A DNA stretch of 64,000 bases from DASSFG01 sp035547915. GTDB lineage: Bacteria > Planctomycetota > Planctomycetia > Pirellulales > JAICIG01. Shown in pieces: positions 26,176-34,946 of this stretch; the first letter of the stretch is position 1; each line of letters begins with the position of its first letter. Below the pieces are notes generated by a model, which searched no databases, was not told the DNA's origin, and was given only the letters and a program-made list of their open reading frames with translations. The position numbers and the translations under genes were made by a program. Where the stretch lies: assembly GCA_035547915.1 (NCBI GenBank), contig DASZTS010000020.1:62001-126000 (forward strand), given 5' to 3'.

Positions 26176-28461
26176 ATGAATCGTCGTACCCTGCCTCCGA
26201 TCCTGGCGTTGCTGTTCGCCGTCGGCATCGCTGCTGCGGCGGAAGAGAAGAAACCACCGCCTGAGGAGAAAGACACGCATGCCGAGAAGGTCTACGGGGA
26301 ATGGCGGATCCATATCCAACCAAATCGCGGGACCGATTACGGGCAACTGATCGAGCGGCAGGGGCTTCCCTTGTTTCGCGAAGCGGGCGGCCGGATGGTC
26401 GGTTGGTGGACCACCGCTGTGGGCGATCTGTACGAGCAGACGACGATCTGGGAATACGACGACATGGCGGCCTTCGAACGGGCCATCGCCATGCTCGGCA
26501 AGGATGAGCGGTTCGCCCGGTTCGTCGCCGCGCGAGATCCGCTGCTGGTCGGAGAGAGCAACCGCTTCCTCCGGCTCGCGCGGGGTGCCGTACCGCCACC
26601 GTTGCCCGAAAGCGCGGCTTTTGTCGTCCACGAGCGGCACCATGTCGCGCTGGCCAGGCAGCGCGACTACCTACAGTACATGACCGGACCGGGACGAGCT
26701 TTGCTCGAGCGGCACGGATTCCATCTCATCGGGCCGTGGACGACGGATGTCGGAGACTGGGCCGAGATCACCTGGTTGTTCACCTTCGATTCGTTGGCCC
26801 AACGAGAACGGCTGATGGCCCGTTTCGCCGCAGACGCCGATGCCGCGAAATATGCCGAAAGGCTCAACCAGTTCGCCCATGAGATCGTCACCCGGGTGCT
26901 GGCTCCCGCGAAGTTCGCGCATCCTTCCGACGCCGAGTTGCCCACGCAGGCGACGTCGCTGCTGCCGCACCTGGAGCGGGTCGCTCCCAACGTTTACGTG
27001 GCCGGCTTCGCGGACCGGTATGGCTCGGCGAACTGCGGCTGGTTTGCCGGGGGCGACGAAACCTGGTTGGTCGATCTGCCCCGCGGTGTATCCGTGCCCG
27101 ACTATCTGGCGGTGGTCGCCAAGACGTGCGGTGCCCCGGCGACCCGGTTGGTGCTCACGCAATGGCAAACGGGCGATGAGGTCATTGTCAGGTCATTGTT
27201 GGATCACGGCGTGACTTCGGTGACGACGAGTGCCGCGTTGGCGGAGCGCCTCGTCGCCGGCGGCGGCGTTCCGGCCGGCGTTGTGCGGATCTGCGAGGCC
27301 AAAACGTCGCTCGGCGACGGCGCCGCGGATGTCGAACTGATTCCCTGCGATGGGGTGGCGAGTCAGGCCGGTGCCGCACTCTATCTGGCCGGGCGGAACG
27401 TGTTGTTTGCCGGTCCTTTGGTCACGCACGGTCCCCGCGCGCCGCTGACCGAGAGTGATACCGCGCTGTGGCAGGAGCGACTGGCGGTGCTCCGTCATAT
27501 CGATCCGGCAGTCGTTGTACCCGGCCGCGGTTCGTGGGGAGGACCAGAACGGCTGGAACGCCAAGCACTTTTTCTCAGCGAATTGCGGCGACAGATAGGT
27601 TACACGATCGCCCAAGGACGGCCGCTCTCGGCGCTGCCGCCGCTCGGTTCCGTTCTGCTGGCCGATCTGGCGTGGGCGCCTTACGACGGGCCGACGAACG
27701 ACGACCTGGAGCACGTCTATCGCGAGTTGACGGTGCCGCATGCACCGTTTGGTGGCCACCCACCCACGGCCGACGATCGAGTGGCACATGCGCTGGTGTT
27801 GATCGGAGATCAACCGCACGAACCGGGGCACATCGAGGACGGGTTGCGTCCCGCCTTCGCCGCCACGGGCATTGTTCCGCATTTCGCGGTCGACGTTCGC
27901 GCCCTGTCGGCAGAAAACCTGGCGCACGTGAAGCTGCTCGTCATCCTCCGCGACGGTTTGCAGCGCCCCGTGCCCACAGACGGCGAGCCCTATGTGTGGA
28001 TGACCGAGGAGCAACAGCACGCGGTCGTCGGGTTTGTCGAACAGGGCGGCGGCTTCTTGAACTTGCACAATTCGATGGGACTGTATCCCGATCAAGGTCC
28101 CTATCTGAATCTCGTGGGCGGGGCGTACACGGGCCATGGGCCGCTGGAGCGCTTTTGCGTCGAGGTCGTGGACCGCGAACATCCGGTGACTCGCGGGGTG
28201 TCGAAGTTCTTCGTGGCCGACGAGCAGCACGCGCCGACGTACGACGAAACCAAGGTTCATCTCCTCCTGCAAAGCCGATCGGACGAAGGCCAAACGGCGG
28301 CGGCAGGCTGGACCCGCGAACCGGGGCGCGGCCGGCTCTGCCATCTGGCCAGCGGCCATACGCGAGAATCGCTGCTCCACCCCATGTACCAGCGTCTGCT
28401 CCGAAATGCCATGCAGTGGTGCCTGCGGCGCGAGCCAAAGGCCGACGATCAAGGTTCGTAG
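26176..28461 (+). CDS. Secreted fusion: two NIPSNAP domains, a degenerate MBL-like domain and a ThuA-like domain
   Basis: 761 residues. A signal peptide (1-22) is followed by a charged linker. Two NIPSNAP-like ferredoxin folds cover about 38-115 and 145-235. A middle domain (about 250-470) follows a metallo-beta-lactamase-like course (VAPNVYVAGFADRYGSANCGW, LTQWQTGDE, VVPGRGSW). It lacks the HxHxDH metal motif, and PGHG has become PGRG, so it is probably inactive. The C-terminal domain (about 530-750) is ThuA-like (GGGFLNLHNSMG, VVDREHPVTRGV). ThuA domains are linked to sugar or glycoside metabolism. Overall function is unknown; perhaps periplasmic sugar handling. Confidence 0.8.
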   Translation: MNRRTLPPILALLFAVGIAAAAEEKKPPPEEKDTHAEKVYGEWRIHIQPNRGTDYGQLIERQGLPLFREAGGRMVGWWTTAVGDLYEQTTIWEYDDMAAFERAIAMLGKDERFARFVAARDPLLVGESNRFLRLARGAVPPPLPESAAFVVHERHHVALARQRDYLQYMTGPGRALLERHGFHLIGPWTTDVGDWAEITWLFTFDSLAQRERLMARFAADADAAKYAERLNQFAHEIVTRVLAPAKFAHPSDAELPTQATSLLPHLERVAPNVYVAGFADRYGSANCGWFAGGDETWLVDLPRGVSVPDYLAVVAKTCGAPATRLVLTQWQTGDEVIVRSLLDHGVTSVTTSAALAERLVAGGGVPAGVVRICEAKTSLGDGAADVELIPCDGVASQAGAALYLAGRNVLFAGPLVTHGPRAPLTESDTALWQERLAVLRHIDPAVVVPGRGSWGGPERLERQALFLSELRRQIGYTIAQGRPLSALPPLGSVLLADLAWAPYDGPTNDDLEHVYRELTVPHAPFGGHPPTADDRVAHALVLIGDQPHEPGHIEDGLRPAFAATGIVPHFAVDVRALSAENLAHVKLLVILRDGLQRPVPTDGEPYVWMTEEQQHAVVGFVEQGGGFLNLHNSMGLYPDQGPYLNLVGGAYTGHGPLERFCVEVVDREHPVTRGVSKFFVADEQHAPTYDETKVHLLLQSRSDEGQTAAAGWTREPGRGRLCHLASGHTRESLLHPMYQRLLRNAMQWCLRREPKADDQGS

Positions 28462-28530
28462 GGGGCAGCGAGACACCAACGGCGTTCGCCGCACCACGGT
28501 TGCTAAGTCTGCAAAGGAGTACTGAACCCC

Positions 28531-28990
28531 ATGGAATAGCGATTCCTCGATCTGCTCTACGTGTTGCTGCTCCTATTCCTATTCGTCAGCAGCGGCGGCC
28601 TGTTGATCTACGCGATCTGGAATATCGGCACGCAGGTGATGCGTGCGATGCACGTATTCCTGACGTGCTGGGACTACCAGCGGTCATCGCATCAATCGAG
28701 ACGAAACTCAACGCCGGATGCTACTTCTCGATCCGGTGATGCGGGCCATCCTGCGCGGGACGTCGCCGATTCAGGTGCTGTGCCCGCTCTTCGTCGATCG
28801 GCGTCGGCAGTTTCGCCGGCTGGCGGACTACCGCTTGGCACAATTGCAGAAGGTCGAGGCCGACCTTGTCTGGGATAACCGCCTGGCGGCCCTGCTCACT
28901 CGCGACGAATACGATTTCTTGTATGGCCGCGTCACACCGCCGGTGCCTCCAGCCGTCACCGATACCCGCGGTTGCCCGGACAGCCGTTAG
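28531..28990 (+). pseudogene. Broken small membrane protein gene (amber codon plus frameshift)
   Basis: An AAAGGAG precedes ATG at 28531, but the third codon is TAG. Past it, the same frame encodes one hydrophobic helix (LLYVLLLLFLFVSSGGLLIYAIW) and runs to about TCWDYQ near 28680. The plausible protein then continues in the +1 frame (RRMLLLDPVMRAIL ... LLTRDEYDFLYGRV) to the stop at 28988-28990. One base lost or gained near 28680 and CAG or a similar codon for TAG would give one protein of about 150 residues. The end overlaps the convergent amidohydrolase gene by 4 bp. A sequencing error cannot be excluded. Confidence 0.5.
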
Positions 28991-29751
28991 GCGTTCTCGG
29001 GAAACCACAGTCTCTTGGCGTTGGTTGCCGCCACCGCCTGTACGTCGCCCGCGGCGATGGGAAGTTTTCCTTCCAGCAACAGCGCCAGATCGTGGCGGTA
29101 GTCGCTCACGTCGCCGACGACCGGAAAATTCGAGCCCCAGTAGGTGCGTTCCGCTCCAAATCGCTTGAGCAACTGGTTGATGAGCGGATAGAGCGGTTCG
29201 TGCGGCCAGTCGCAGAACATCTTCATGCCCGAGAGCTGGACGTGAACGTGAGGATGCTCGGCCAGTCGCAGCAGGGCTTGCGACTTGGAAAATGCCGGCG
29301 AGTCGGCCGGATCGGGCTGCCCGAGATGTGATACCACCAGACGAACAAGAGGGTAGCGTTCGAAGAGGCTTGTTAGCGATCTGGCGACCGGCTCGATTCC
29401 CTGCGGTGCGAAGAGCACCAGGATCAGACCCAACTCGACCGCCGCGTCTGCCAAGGCGGGCCGGGCGGCGAGTGCCTCGGCCGTCAGACGAAAGCCGCGG
29501 AAATGTCCGGATGAGCACCAGCGCTCGAGCGTTCGCACACAATCGGCCGGTCGATGGTCGACGAGGCAGACGGCGGCGAAATGCTGCGAGTCGGCCGATG
29601 CGATGCCGGCGAGGTACGAATTGTCGAACTCACCCAAGTGCTGCACGAGCACGGCCCGGTCGACGCCGGCGGCCGCCAACACCTCTTTTACGCGCTCGAT
29701 CGGTTCGTACTTGGAGAGTCCGCAGTGCGCATAGCCGTCGATCACTTCCAC
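28987..29751 (-). CDS. Amidohydrolase 2 family protein (lactonase-like TIM barrel)
   Basis: About 254 residues from the GTG at 29751; a TTG at 29766, overlapping the upstream stop, is an alternative. The N-terminal strand VIDGYAHCGL has His in place of one metal ligand of the usual HxH. Later motifs are LVVSHLGQP and the end-of-barrel GSNFPVVGDVSDY with its Asp. This matches the amidohydrolase 2 group that includes L-fuconolactonase and decarboxylases. It lies directly downstream of a hydroxypyruvate-isomerase-like gene, so the pair may act in sugar-acid catabolism. Confidence 0.82.
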   Translation of the reverse strand: MEVIDGYAHCGLSKYEPIERVKEVLAAAGVDRAVLVQHLGEFDNSYLAGIASADSQHFAAVCLVDHRPADCVRTLERWCSSGHFRGFRLTAEALAARPALADAAVELGLILVLFAPQGIEPVARSLTSLFERYPLVRLVVSHLGQPDPADSPAFSKSQALLRLAEHPHVHVQLSGMKMFCDWPHEPLYPLINQLLKRFGAERTYWGSNFPVVGDVSDYRHDLALLLEGKLPIAAGDVQAVAATNAKRLWFPENA

Positions 29752-29759
29752 GGCGACAT

Positions 29760-30638
29760 CTACCAAATATCGGCGGCGGCCACGGCGCGGGCGGCGGCCA
29801 GTTCGGTCGTCTTCGGCACGCACTCGAGCCCCACGTAGCCCCGGTAGCCGAGTTCATACGCCTGCCGGAGCACGCGGTTGTAGTGGACCTCGCCCGTTCC
29901 CGGTTCGTTGCGCCCTGGATGGTCGGCCAGTTGCAGATAGCCTATCTGGTCGAAGCCGTCCTTGAGGTGTCCGCACAGGTCGCCTTCGCTGATCTGCATG
30001 TGATACAGGTCCCAATTGATCTTCACGTGCGATGAGCCGACCTCGCGGCAGATGCGGACCGCCGGCCCGCTGCCGTAGAGGCAGTGGCCTTTGTGGTCGA
30101 CGCGGATGTTCATCGACTCCAGGATGAGCATCACATCGTGTTTCTCCGCGATGGGTGCGACACGCTTGAGGGCCTTGATGATGTTGGCGTGCATCTCCTC
30201 CTGCGCCATGCCCGGCTGGTCGTTGCCGCCGACGACCGTCATCTTCTTGCACTTCAGTTTCTTGGCCGCCTGGCAACTCGCCTCGATCTCCTCGACGACG
30301 GCGTCGTGATTCTTCGGGTCGTTCATGCCCGGCTCGAACGGCCAGGCGGTGAACTGCGCGATCTCCAGGCCGAGCTCTTGCGTCAATCGGGCGATGGCGT
30401 CGAGGTCGCGTTTGCGCCACGGCCAGAATTCGATGGCCGGGAAACCGAATTCGGCGGCCGCGCGGATGCGATCGAGGAAATCGAGTTTCGTCCACCACAT
30501 CTCGATATTGACGGCGAATTTCGTGTGGGGCGTGCGTCCGAGTTGGCGGGTGTCTTCGGCAGCATCGGCCGTTCCGGATAAAGCGGCCAGCGAGGCGAGG
30601 GCGGGCGTCGTTTGCAAAAGGGTGCGGCGGTTGAGCAT
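29760..30638 (-). CDS. Hydroxypyruvate isomerase-like TIM-barrel protein, exported
   Basis: 292 residues from the ATG at 30638. A Tat-like leader (NRRTLLQTTPALASLAALSGTADA) occupies residues 3-26. The TIM barrel (sugar phosphate isomerase/epimerase family, AP endonuclease 2-like) has ESMNIRVDHKGH, INWDLYHMQISEGDL and HPGRNEPGTGEV, the metal-binding Glu, Asp, His and Glu positions of Hyi. Exported Hyi-like proteins are common in planctomycetes and their substrates are uncharacterised. It is probably co-transcribed with the downstream amidohydrolase. Confidence 0.88.
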   Translation of the reverse strand: MLNRRTLLQTTPALASLAALSGTADAAEDTRQLGRTPHTKFAVNIEMWWTKLDFLDRIRAAAEFGFPAIEFWPWRKRDLDAIARLTQELGLEIAQFTAWPFEPGMNDPKNHDAVVEEIEASCQAAKKLKCKKMTVVGGNDQPGMAQEEMHANIIKALKRVAPIAEKHDVMLILESMNIRVDHKGHCLYGSGPAVRICREVGSSHVKINWDLYHMQISEGDLCGHLKDGFDQIGYLQLADHPGRNEPGTGEVHYNRVLRQAYELGYRGYVGLECVPKTTELAAARAVAAADIW

Positions 30639-30820
30639 GAGTCGGTCGTGCGGTTTCGGGTGTTGCGAGCGGGTCGGGATTGCCGACGGGAACACGACGA
30701 TTGTACTCGCCCGCGCGGCCGCGCGGAATTATCAGGGTCCGGATGGTTGTGGCAGCGCCCCCACCATTGTTCATGCCCCCGGCGCGGGCAATGTTGGCCG
30801 ACGGGAATAACGTCGCTGCC

Positions 30821-32482
30821 CTATCGTGAGGCCGTGCCTTGTTGCCCTGCTTCTTTCCGCTCAGGCCCAATGAGCGCCGCCGGATCGTCGAGCACCAGGA
30901 AATGGCCGTGGTCGGCCGTCACGATGAGGGCCGTGTCGTCCCAGCAATGATGGCGTTCGGCCCAAGCGGTAATGGCGCGAAACGCCGCGTCGCCGCTGAG
31001 GACGGCGCCGATCGAGCAGTCGAGGTTGTCGTCGTGGTTGGCCCAATCGACATCCCCCGCTTCGACCATCAGCCAGAATTTCTGCGAGTTCTCGGTGAGT
31101 ACGTCGAGCGCGGCTTGTGTCATGTCGGCCAACGTCGGGTTCTCGGCCACGTCGGCGTCGCTGTAAAACTCCGCGCTCATGGTCACGCCGGGCGCCGGAT
31201 TGTATTTGCCGTCGGCCGTCCGAAAGGGCAGGTGCCCCGTGCGCATCCCGAAGAAGCCGAGCAGACGCCGCCCCTCCCGCGCTTTCTCGACCGCAGCCCG
31301 CAGCACCTCGGCGCCGTTCTGACCCGGTGTACGCTGGGCGACCACGTAACGCCCACCTCGTTCGGCGTCGATCCGCGCCAGATCGTCCTTCGTCAGGTAC
31401 TTGTTACCGCGCACAAAATTCGCTCCTTGGCCGTCGGCCAGCAGGCCGTCATGTCCCCAGCCGGCGCCGATCAGCACATCGACACCGGTCAGCGGCTGCT
31501 CGCGGTGGGCGATCGACGGCAGGCCGAGCATGTCGCGCGTCAGATCCTGGTAATCGTCGCGCGAGACGTTGTTGGCGTAGGCCGCGGCGGGCGTCGCGTG
31601 GCTGATCGGCACGCTCGTCACGACACCGATGGCAAACCCTTCGTCTTGCAGCTCGCGCGGTAGCGGAACGAGTTGCCGCCCCTGGGAATCGACATTGATG
31701 GCATCGTTGTAGGTCTTGATGCCGCAGGTCATCGAGGTCGCCGACGCGGCCGAATCGGTAACGGCCTGCTTGTTCTCCAATGACTCGCCGATCAGATAGG
31801 CCGGCTCGGCGGGCGTCGACCAGGGCGCATCGCCACCCCGGCGAAAATCATAGCCACCCGGAATCGTTCCGCCGGGGTTGAGCACCGTCTGCGCGTCGGC
31901 GTCGACATTGGTCTTGTCGTTGTGCGGGCTGGAGACGAAATATCCAAAATCGGTATCGACGCCCCGATAGTCTTGAAACGCGAGCCCCGTGCCCCGCCCC
32001 GAATCGTAAGCCACCTTGCCGCTCTGATAGACGGCGGCCGCGCGGGTGGTCTGCCAGTCCATGCCGTCGAAGATGAACAGCACGACGTATTTCTTGCCCG
32101 CCGCCACGGCTTGCTTTTGCAGACGGTAGACGTCGGTCTGGTCGAAATACTGGGCCTGCTCATTGAGGCTGCCCTCGGGCAAGCGGCCGTAGAGCCGCTT
32201 GATCTGTTCGGGATCCCGATAAACGCTCTTCTTGCCCGTGAAGCCATCGAGCGACAGGCCGAACGTGTAGATGGGAATGAGCCGGTTGGAATGCCGGATC
32301 CAGCCCGCGTAGCGACCCGGTTGAATCCCCCAGCGTCCCCAGGCGGCATGGCCCTTGGCCAAGGCGTCGATCTGTAGGCAGCGCAGATAGTCGTCCGCGT
32401 CGTCGGCGCACGAGCGCGGCACTTGTCCCTCGGCTGCGGTTGCGGTCGCGGCGATCACGGCGACGACCATCAGCATTCGCAT
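30821..32482 (-). CDS. Secreted alkaline phosphatase family protein
   Basis: 553 residues from the ATG at 32482. Residues 1-20 are a signal peptide ending ATAAEG. Metal and active-site segments are visible: VLFIFDGMDWQT (metal Asp), AVTDSAASATSMTCG (nucleophile Ser with flanking Asp), VEAGDVDWANHDDN and TADHGH. The set is as in PhoA-type phosphatases, though VEAGDVDWANH differs from the usual VEAGRIDHAxH. It hydrolyses phosphomonoesters in the periplasm. No Pho box is recognisable by eye. Confidence 0.9.
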   Translation of the reverse strand: MRMLMVVAVIAATATAAEGQVPRSCADDADDYLRCLQIDALAKGHAAWGRWGIQPGRYAGWIRHSNRLIPIYTFGLSLDGFTGKKSVYRDPEQIKRLYGRLPEGSLNEQAQYFDQTDVYRLQKQAVAAGKKYVVLFIFDGMDWQTTRAAAVYQSGKVAYDSGRGTGLAFQDYRGVDTDFGYFVSSPHNDKTNVDADAQTVLNPGGTIPGGYDFRRGGDAPWSTPAEPAYLIGESLENKQAVTDSAASATSMTCGIKTYNDAINVDSQGRQLVPLPRELQDEGFAIGVVTSVPISHATPAAAYANNVSRDDYQDLTRDMLGLPSIAHREQPLTGVDVLIGAGWGHDGLLADGQGANFVRGNKYLTKDDLARIDAERGGRYVVAQRTPGQNGAEVLRAAVEKAREGRRLLGFFGMRTGHLPFRTADGKYNPAPGVTMSAEFYSDADVAENPTLADMTQAALDVLTENSQKFWLMVEAGDVDWANHDDNLDCSIGAVLSGDAAFRAITAWAERHHCWDDTALIVTADHGHFLVLDDPAALIGPERKEAGQQGTASR

Positions 32483-32978
32483 GGCGTTCAAGTGTCTATT
32501 CCGGGCGGTTTTCGGAGTGAGCGATTTCGCGCCTCAACCTAATCGGCAACGCGCACCCCGGCAACCGTTCGAAGCATAAACTGACGGCGCGATCAGGTGA
32601 GACCGTGTCGTCGGTCTCGCAGCGGGAGCCCGACAAATCGCAGACGCAATCCTGCACATTGCACATCGGCCCCTTGAGACCCCGCCGCAGGTGCGGTCAG
32701 CACCGGATGGAAAATAATTCTCCATTTGCTCTCTAGGCGAGCGGCTCGCGTCAGCGTGCGGGTAAGTTGTGCTTTGAATCGACTGCTAAAGAGAGAGGGC
32801 ATAGTATGCACCACCGGGAGGCTCACGCCTCCCGTTTACCTACGTGATTCACGGAGCTTATTTTTTCGTCTGGTCATCACCTCGAGGGATTTCCACACAA
32901 AATTCGCGGAAGGTGTAGAATGGCGCCTTGCGAGTCGACCTCGGTCTTGTGCCCTGTTTCTTGCCGGAGGAGCGAACT
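32483..32978. other. Gene-free interval with one strong palindrome
   Basis: This 496-bp divergent gap holds a perfect hairpin at 32815-32834 and an AT-rich patch near 32850-32920. GGAGGA at about 32966-32971 serves the downstream open frame. No gene-like frame was found on either strand. Confidence 0.55.
32815..32834. repeat. Palindromic hairpin, REP-like candidate
   Basis: CGGGAGGC (32815-32822) and GCCTCCCG (32827-32834) form a perfect 8-bp stem around a 4-base loop TCAC. TTTACC follows, which is too short a T-run for a standard terminator. Only one copy is seen in this window. It resembles short intergenic palindromes that planctomycete genomes can carry in many copies; that is inference. 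Confidence 0.55.
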
Positions 32979-33512
32979 ATGGCGTGCCTCAAGAAAGTGC
33001 GGATCGCGTTAGTGTGTCTGCTGATCGCCGGTCTCTGTGAAATCGCCGGAGCGCTCGGACCTGCGGGGGACAAACCGGCCGACGAGAAAACCATCCGCAA
33101 GCCGACGTCCGTAAGGCAACCAACCGCCGAGCCAGCAAGGCAGCCAAAAAAAGTCGACGACATGAAGTCAGTGCTTGAAGCGCGCCTGGAAGTGGCCCGG
33201 AACGGCTACAAAGCCGCATCGGAGCATCTCAACGAGACCAAGAGGCAGGGAAACGTTCTGATCTACGTCGGGAAGCCGGAGGATGCCTATCAATAGTCCC
33301 TTCGTTGGCTCGAGGCCCAGCGAAATCTGCATCAAAACCAGGCTGACGAGGTCGCTGCCCTCGCTGAGCACCTCGAGCGCATATCGGTCCTAGAAGAGAA
33401 GGTCAAGCAATTGGCCACCGATCTGCTACCGAAATCGGCCGTGATGGACGCCGAGTGGCATCGGCTCAACGCGCAGCTTTGGCTGATGCAAGCGAAAGCG
33501 AAGGCCCGTTGA
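32979..33512 (+). pseudogene. Secreted helical protein gene interrupted by an amber codon
   Basis: The ATG at 32979 follows GGAGGA 7 nt upstream. A signal peptide (CLKKVRIALVCLLIAGLCEIAGA) and a helical region run to a TAG at 33294-33296. The same frame then continues 71 codons with the same coiled-coil-like composition (SLRWLEAQRNLHQNQADEV ... LNAQLWLMQAKAKAR) to TGA at 33510-33512. TAG probably replaced a Trp or Gln codon. As it stands, a 105-residue product would be made. The intact form would be 177 residues, function unknown. Confidence 0.7.
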
Positions 33513-33765
33513 GGCGAGCAGGCTTCCGCCGTCGGAATGGACGCCGAGTATTTCTTGAATCATGATCCTTCTTGAAACCGAGCGCCTCTTCGTCTGCGAG
33601 TGGGTGCACGTGGTATCGGCTCAACGCGCAGCTTTGGCTGATGCAAGCGAAAGCGAAGGCCCCTTGAGGCGAGCAGGCTTCCGCCGCCGGAATGGACGCC
33701 GAGCATTTCTTGAATCATGATCCTTCTCGAAACCGAACGCCTCTTCGTCCGCGAGTGGGCGCACG
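33456..33765 (+). repeat. Tandem duplication, two 155-bp units
   Basis: Unit 1 (33456-33610) and unit 2 (33611-33765) match at 147 of 155 positions by eye. Each contains the tail of the amber-interrupted gene and the first 16 codons of the GNAT gene. The duplication explains the extra ATG at 33562 and the truncated GNAT copy. Confidence 0.9.
33562..33720 (+). pseudogene. Truncated duplicate of the GNAT gene start
   Basis: ATG at 33562 repeats the first 16 codons of the GNAT gene (MILLETERLFV with one Arg to Cys change), then runs out of register into duplicated upstream sequence and stops at 33718-33720. It is a by-product of the 155-bp duplication and unlikely to be functional. Confidence 0.8.
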
Positions 33766-34229
33766 ATGATTGGAAGCGGTTCAAGCCGCTGGCGACCGAC
33801 CCGCGTGTGCTGAAATACATCGGTCGCGGCGAGCTGTGGAGCGACGAACGCGTTCAGCAGTTCGTTTGGCGCGGGATCGAAACGGCGAAGACCCGGGGCT
33901 GGATTCTCTGGCCAGTCATTCACCGTGCCGACACCGAGCTGATCGGCTTCTGTGGATTTTCTGATGGTTTTCAGCCCGACGTGGAACTCGGCTGGCGGCT
34001 ACGGCCGGACTATTGGGGCCGTGGGTTGGCCACCGAGATCGCGCGGGCCGTCATGGATTATGGTTGGACGCGGTTCCGATTCGACCGGTTGATCTCCGTC
34101 ATCCAACCGGACAATCGCCCATCGATTCGCGTGGCGGAAAAGCTCGGCATGGCCTTGGAGGCGAAGTTCGTTCATCAAGGCATCGAAGTGCTCCGTTACG
34201 CCAAAGCCAATCCGCATAGGAGCCTTTGA
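33717..34229 (+). CDS. GNAT N-acetyltransferase, RimJ/RimL type
   Basis: 170 residues. It opens with LETERLFVREWAHDDWKRF and ends with QPDNRPSIRVAEKLGMALEAKFVHQG, the standard RimJ/RimL pattern. ELGWRLRPDYWGRGLATEIARAV contains the acetyl-CoA pyrophosphate loop (R/Q-x-x-G-x-G/A). Targets may be ribosomal protein N-termini, small molecules or antibiotics. The start lies inside the second unit of a tandem duplication. Confidence 0.92.
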   Translation: MILLETERLFVREWAHDDWKRFKPLATDPRVLKYIGRGELWSDERVQQFVWRGIETAKTRGWILWPVIHRADTELIGFCGFSDGFQPDVELGWRLRPDYWGRGLATEIARAVMDYGWTRFRFDRLISVIQPDNRPSIRVAEKLGMALEAKFVHQGIEVLRYAKANPHRSL

Positions 34230-34336
34230 GCTGAGTCAAAAGCAATTGTCTCTCGAGTGAGCACGCGAGGCGCCAGCGGTGCACGGTGTGTTGAACGGGA
34301 ACGCCGGCTCCGAATAATGGTCCGTCGCTGGCGAGC

Positions 34337-34946
34337 CTACCGCCGAAGCCGGACCTTGGGGAATGCGACTTTCTCTCGCGTAAAGGGGTTCGTCACAACC
34401 AAGTCGTCGCCCGGCACGCGTTCGTACATCTTGTCCCAGAGCCGGACGCCACTGACCCAGTCTTCAAACCAAGCTTCGACACTGGAATGTGACTGAGCGA
34501 ACCCAGGCTTATCGGATCTCCCTCGGGCTGTTGGCCAAGATCGAAGGTGATGATGGAACCAGCGTTGCAATCGATGCACGAGTAGATCGCACACCCCCAA
34601 TTGCACACGTGCACAAGGCGGTCGGGCCATTGGCAGATCGGACCGTCGGGACTTTCCACCTGATACGACCGGTAAAGTTCGACGATCGACTTGTCGCCAT
34701 CATCGAGAAAGCCGCCGGCAGGCCGATCAGCCCGTAGCCTGGCCCGAAACCGCCGTTGCCGACGCCGAGATAGACGTCGGCCAGGGCCGTCGGCAGCGTA
34801 AATCCAAGTGAATGCCCTGCCGCGACCAACTCGGCCGCAGTGGCCGGTGGAAAGCGGGGCGGCACCTGGGTATGGCTGTTGTCGATTCGAGTAGCCCGGG
34901 CCTTCGCTCGTTGCTTGATGCGAGCGATCAAATCCGTGTCGAGCAT
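34337..34946 (-). pseudogene. Frameshifted SMI1/KNR4 (SUKH) family gene
   Basis: Three consecutive minus-strand frames spell one SUKH-like protein. Frame 1 (34946 to about 34718) has PPRFPPATAAELVAAGHSLGF and VYLGVGNGGFGPGYGLIGLP. Frame 2 (to about 34490) has GGFLDDGDKSIVELYRSYQ, then VHVCNWGCAIYSCIDC. Frame 3 (to 34337) has SSVEAWFEDWVSGVRLWDKMYE. One lost base near 34715 and one shift near 34490 would restore about 200 residues. SUKH proteins often serve as immunity proteins to nuclease or deaminase toxins. No toxin gene is adjacent. Decay or assembly error. Confidence 0.75.

Noticed and set aside
24644..26599. 651-codon minus-strand frame across three plus-strand genes
   Set aside because: It runs through the ends of well-supported genes and a promoter region, with atypical composition.
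28531..33512. Stop-codon (amber) recoding by pyrrolysine
   Set aside because: TAG ends normal genes here, for example the ExbB and KdsA genes; two isolated TAGs are better explained as decay or error.
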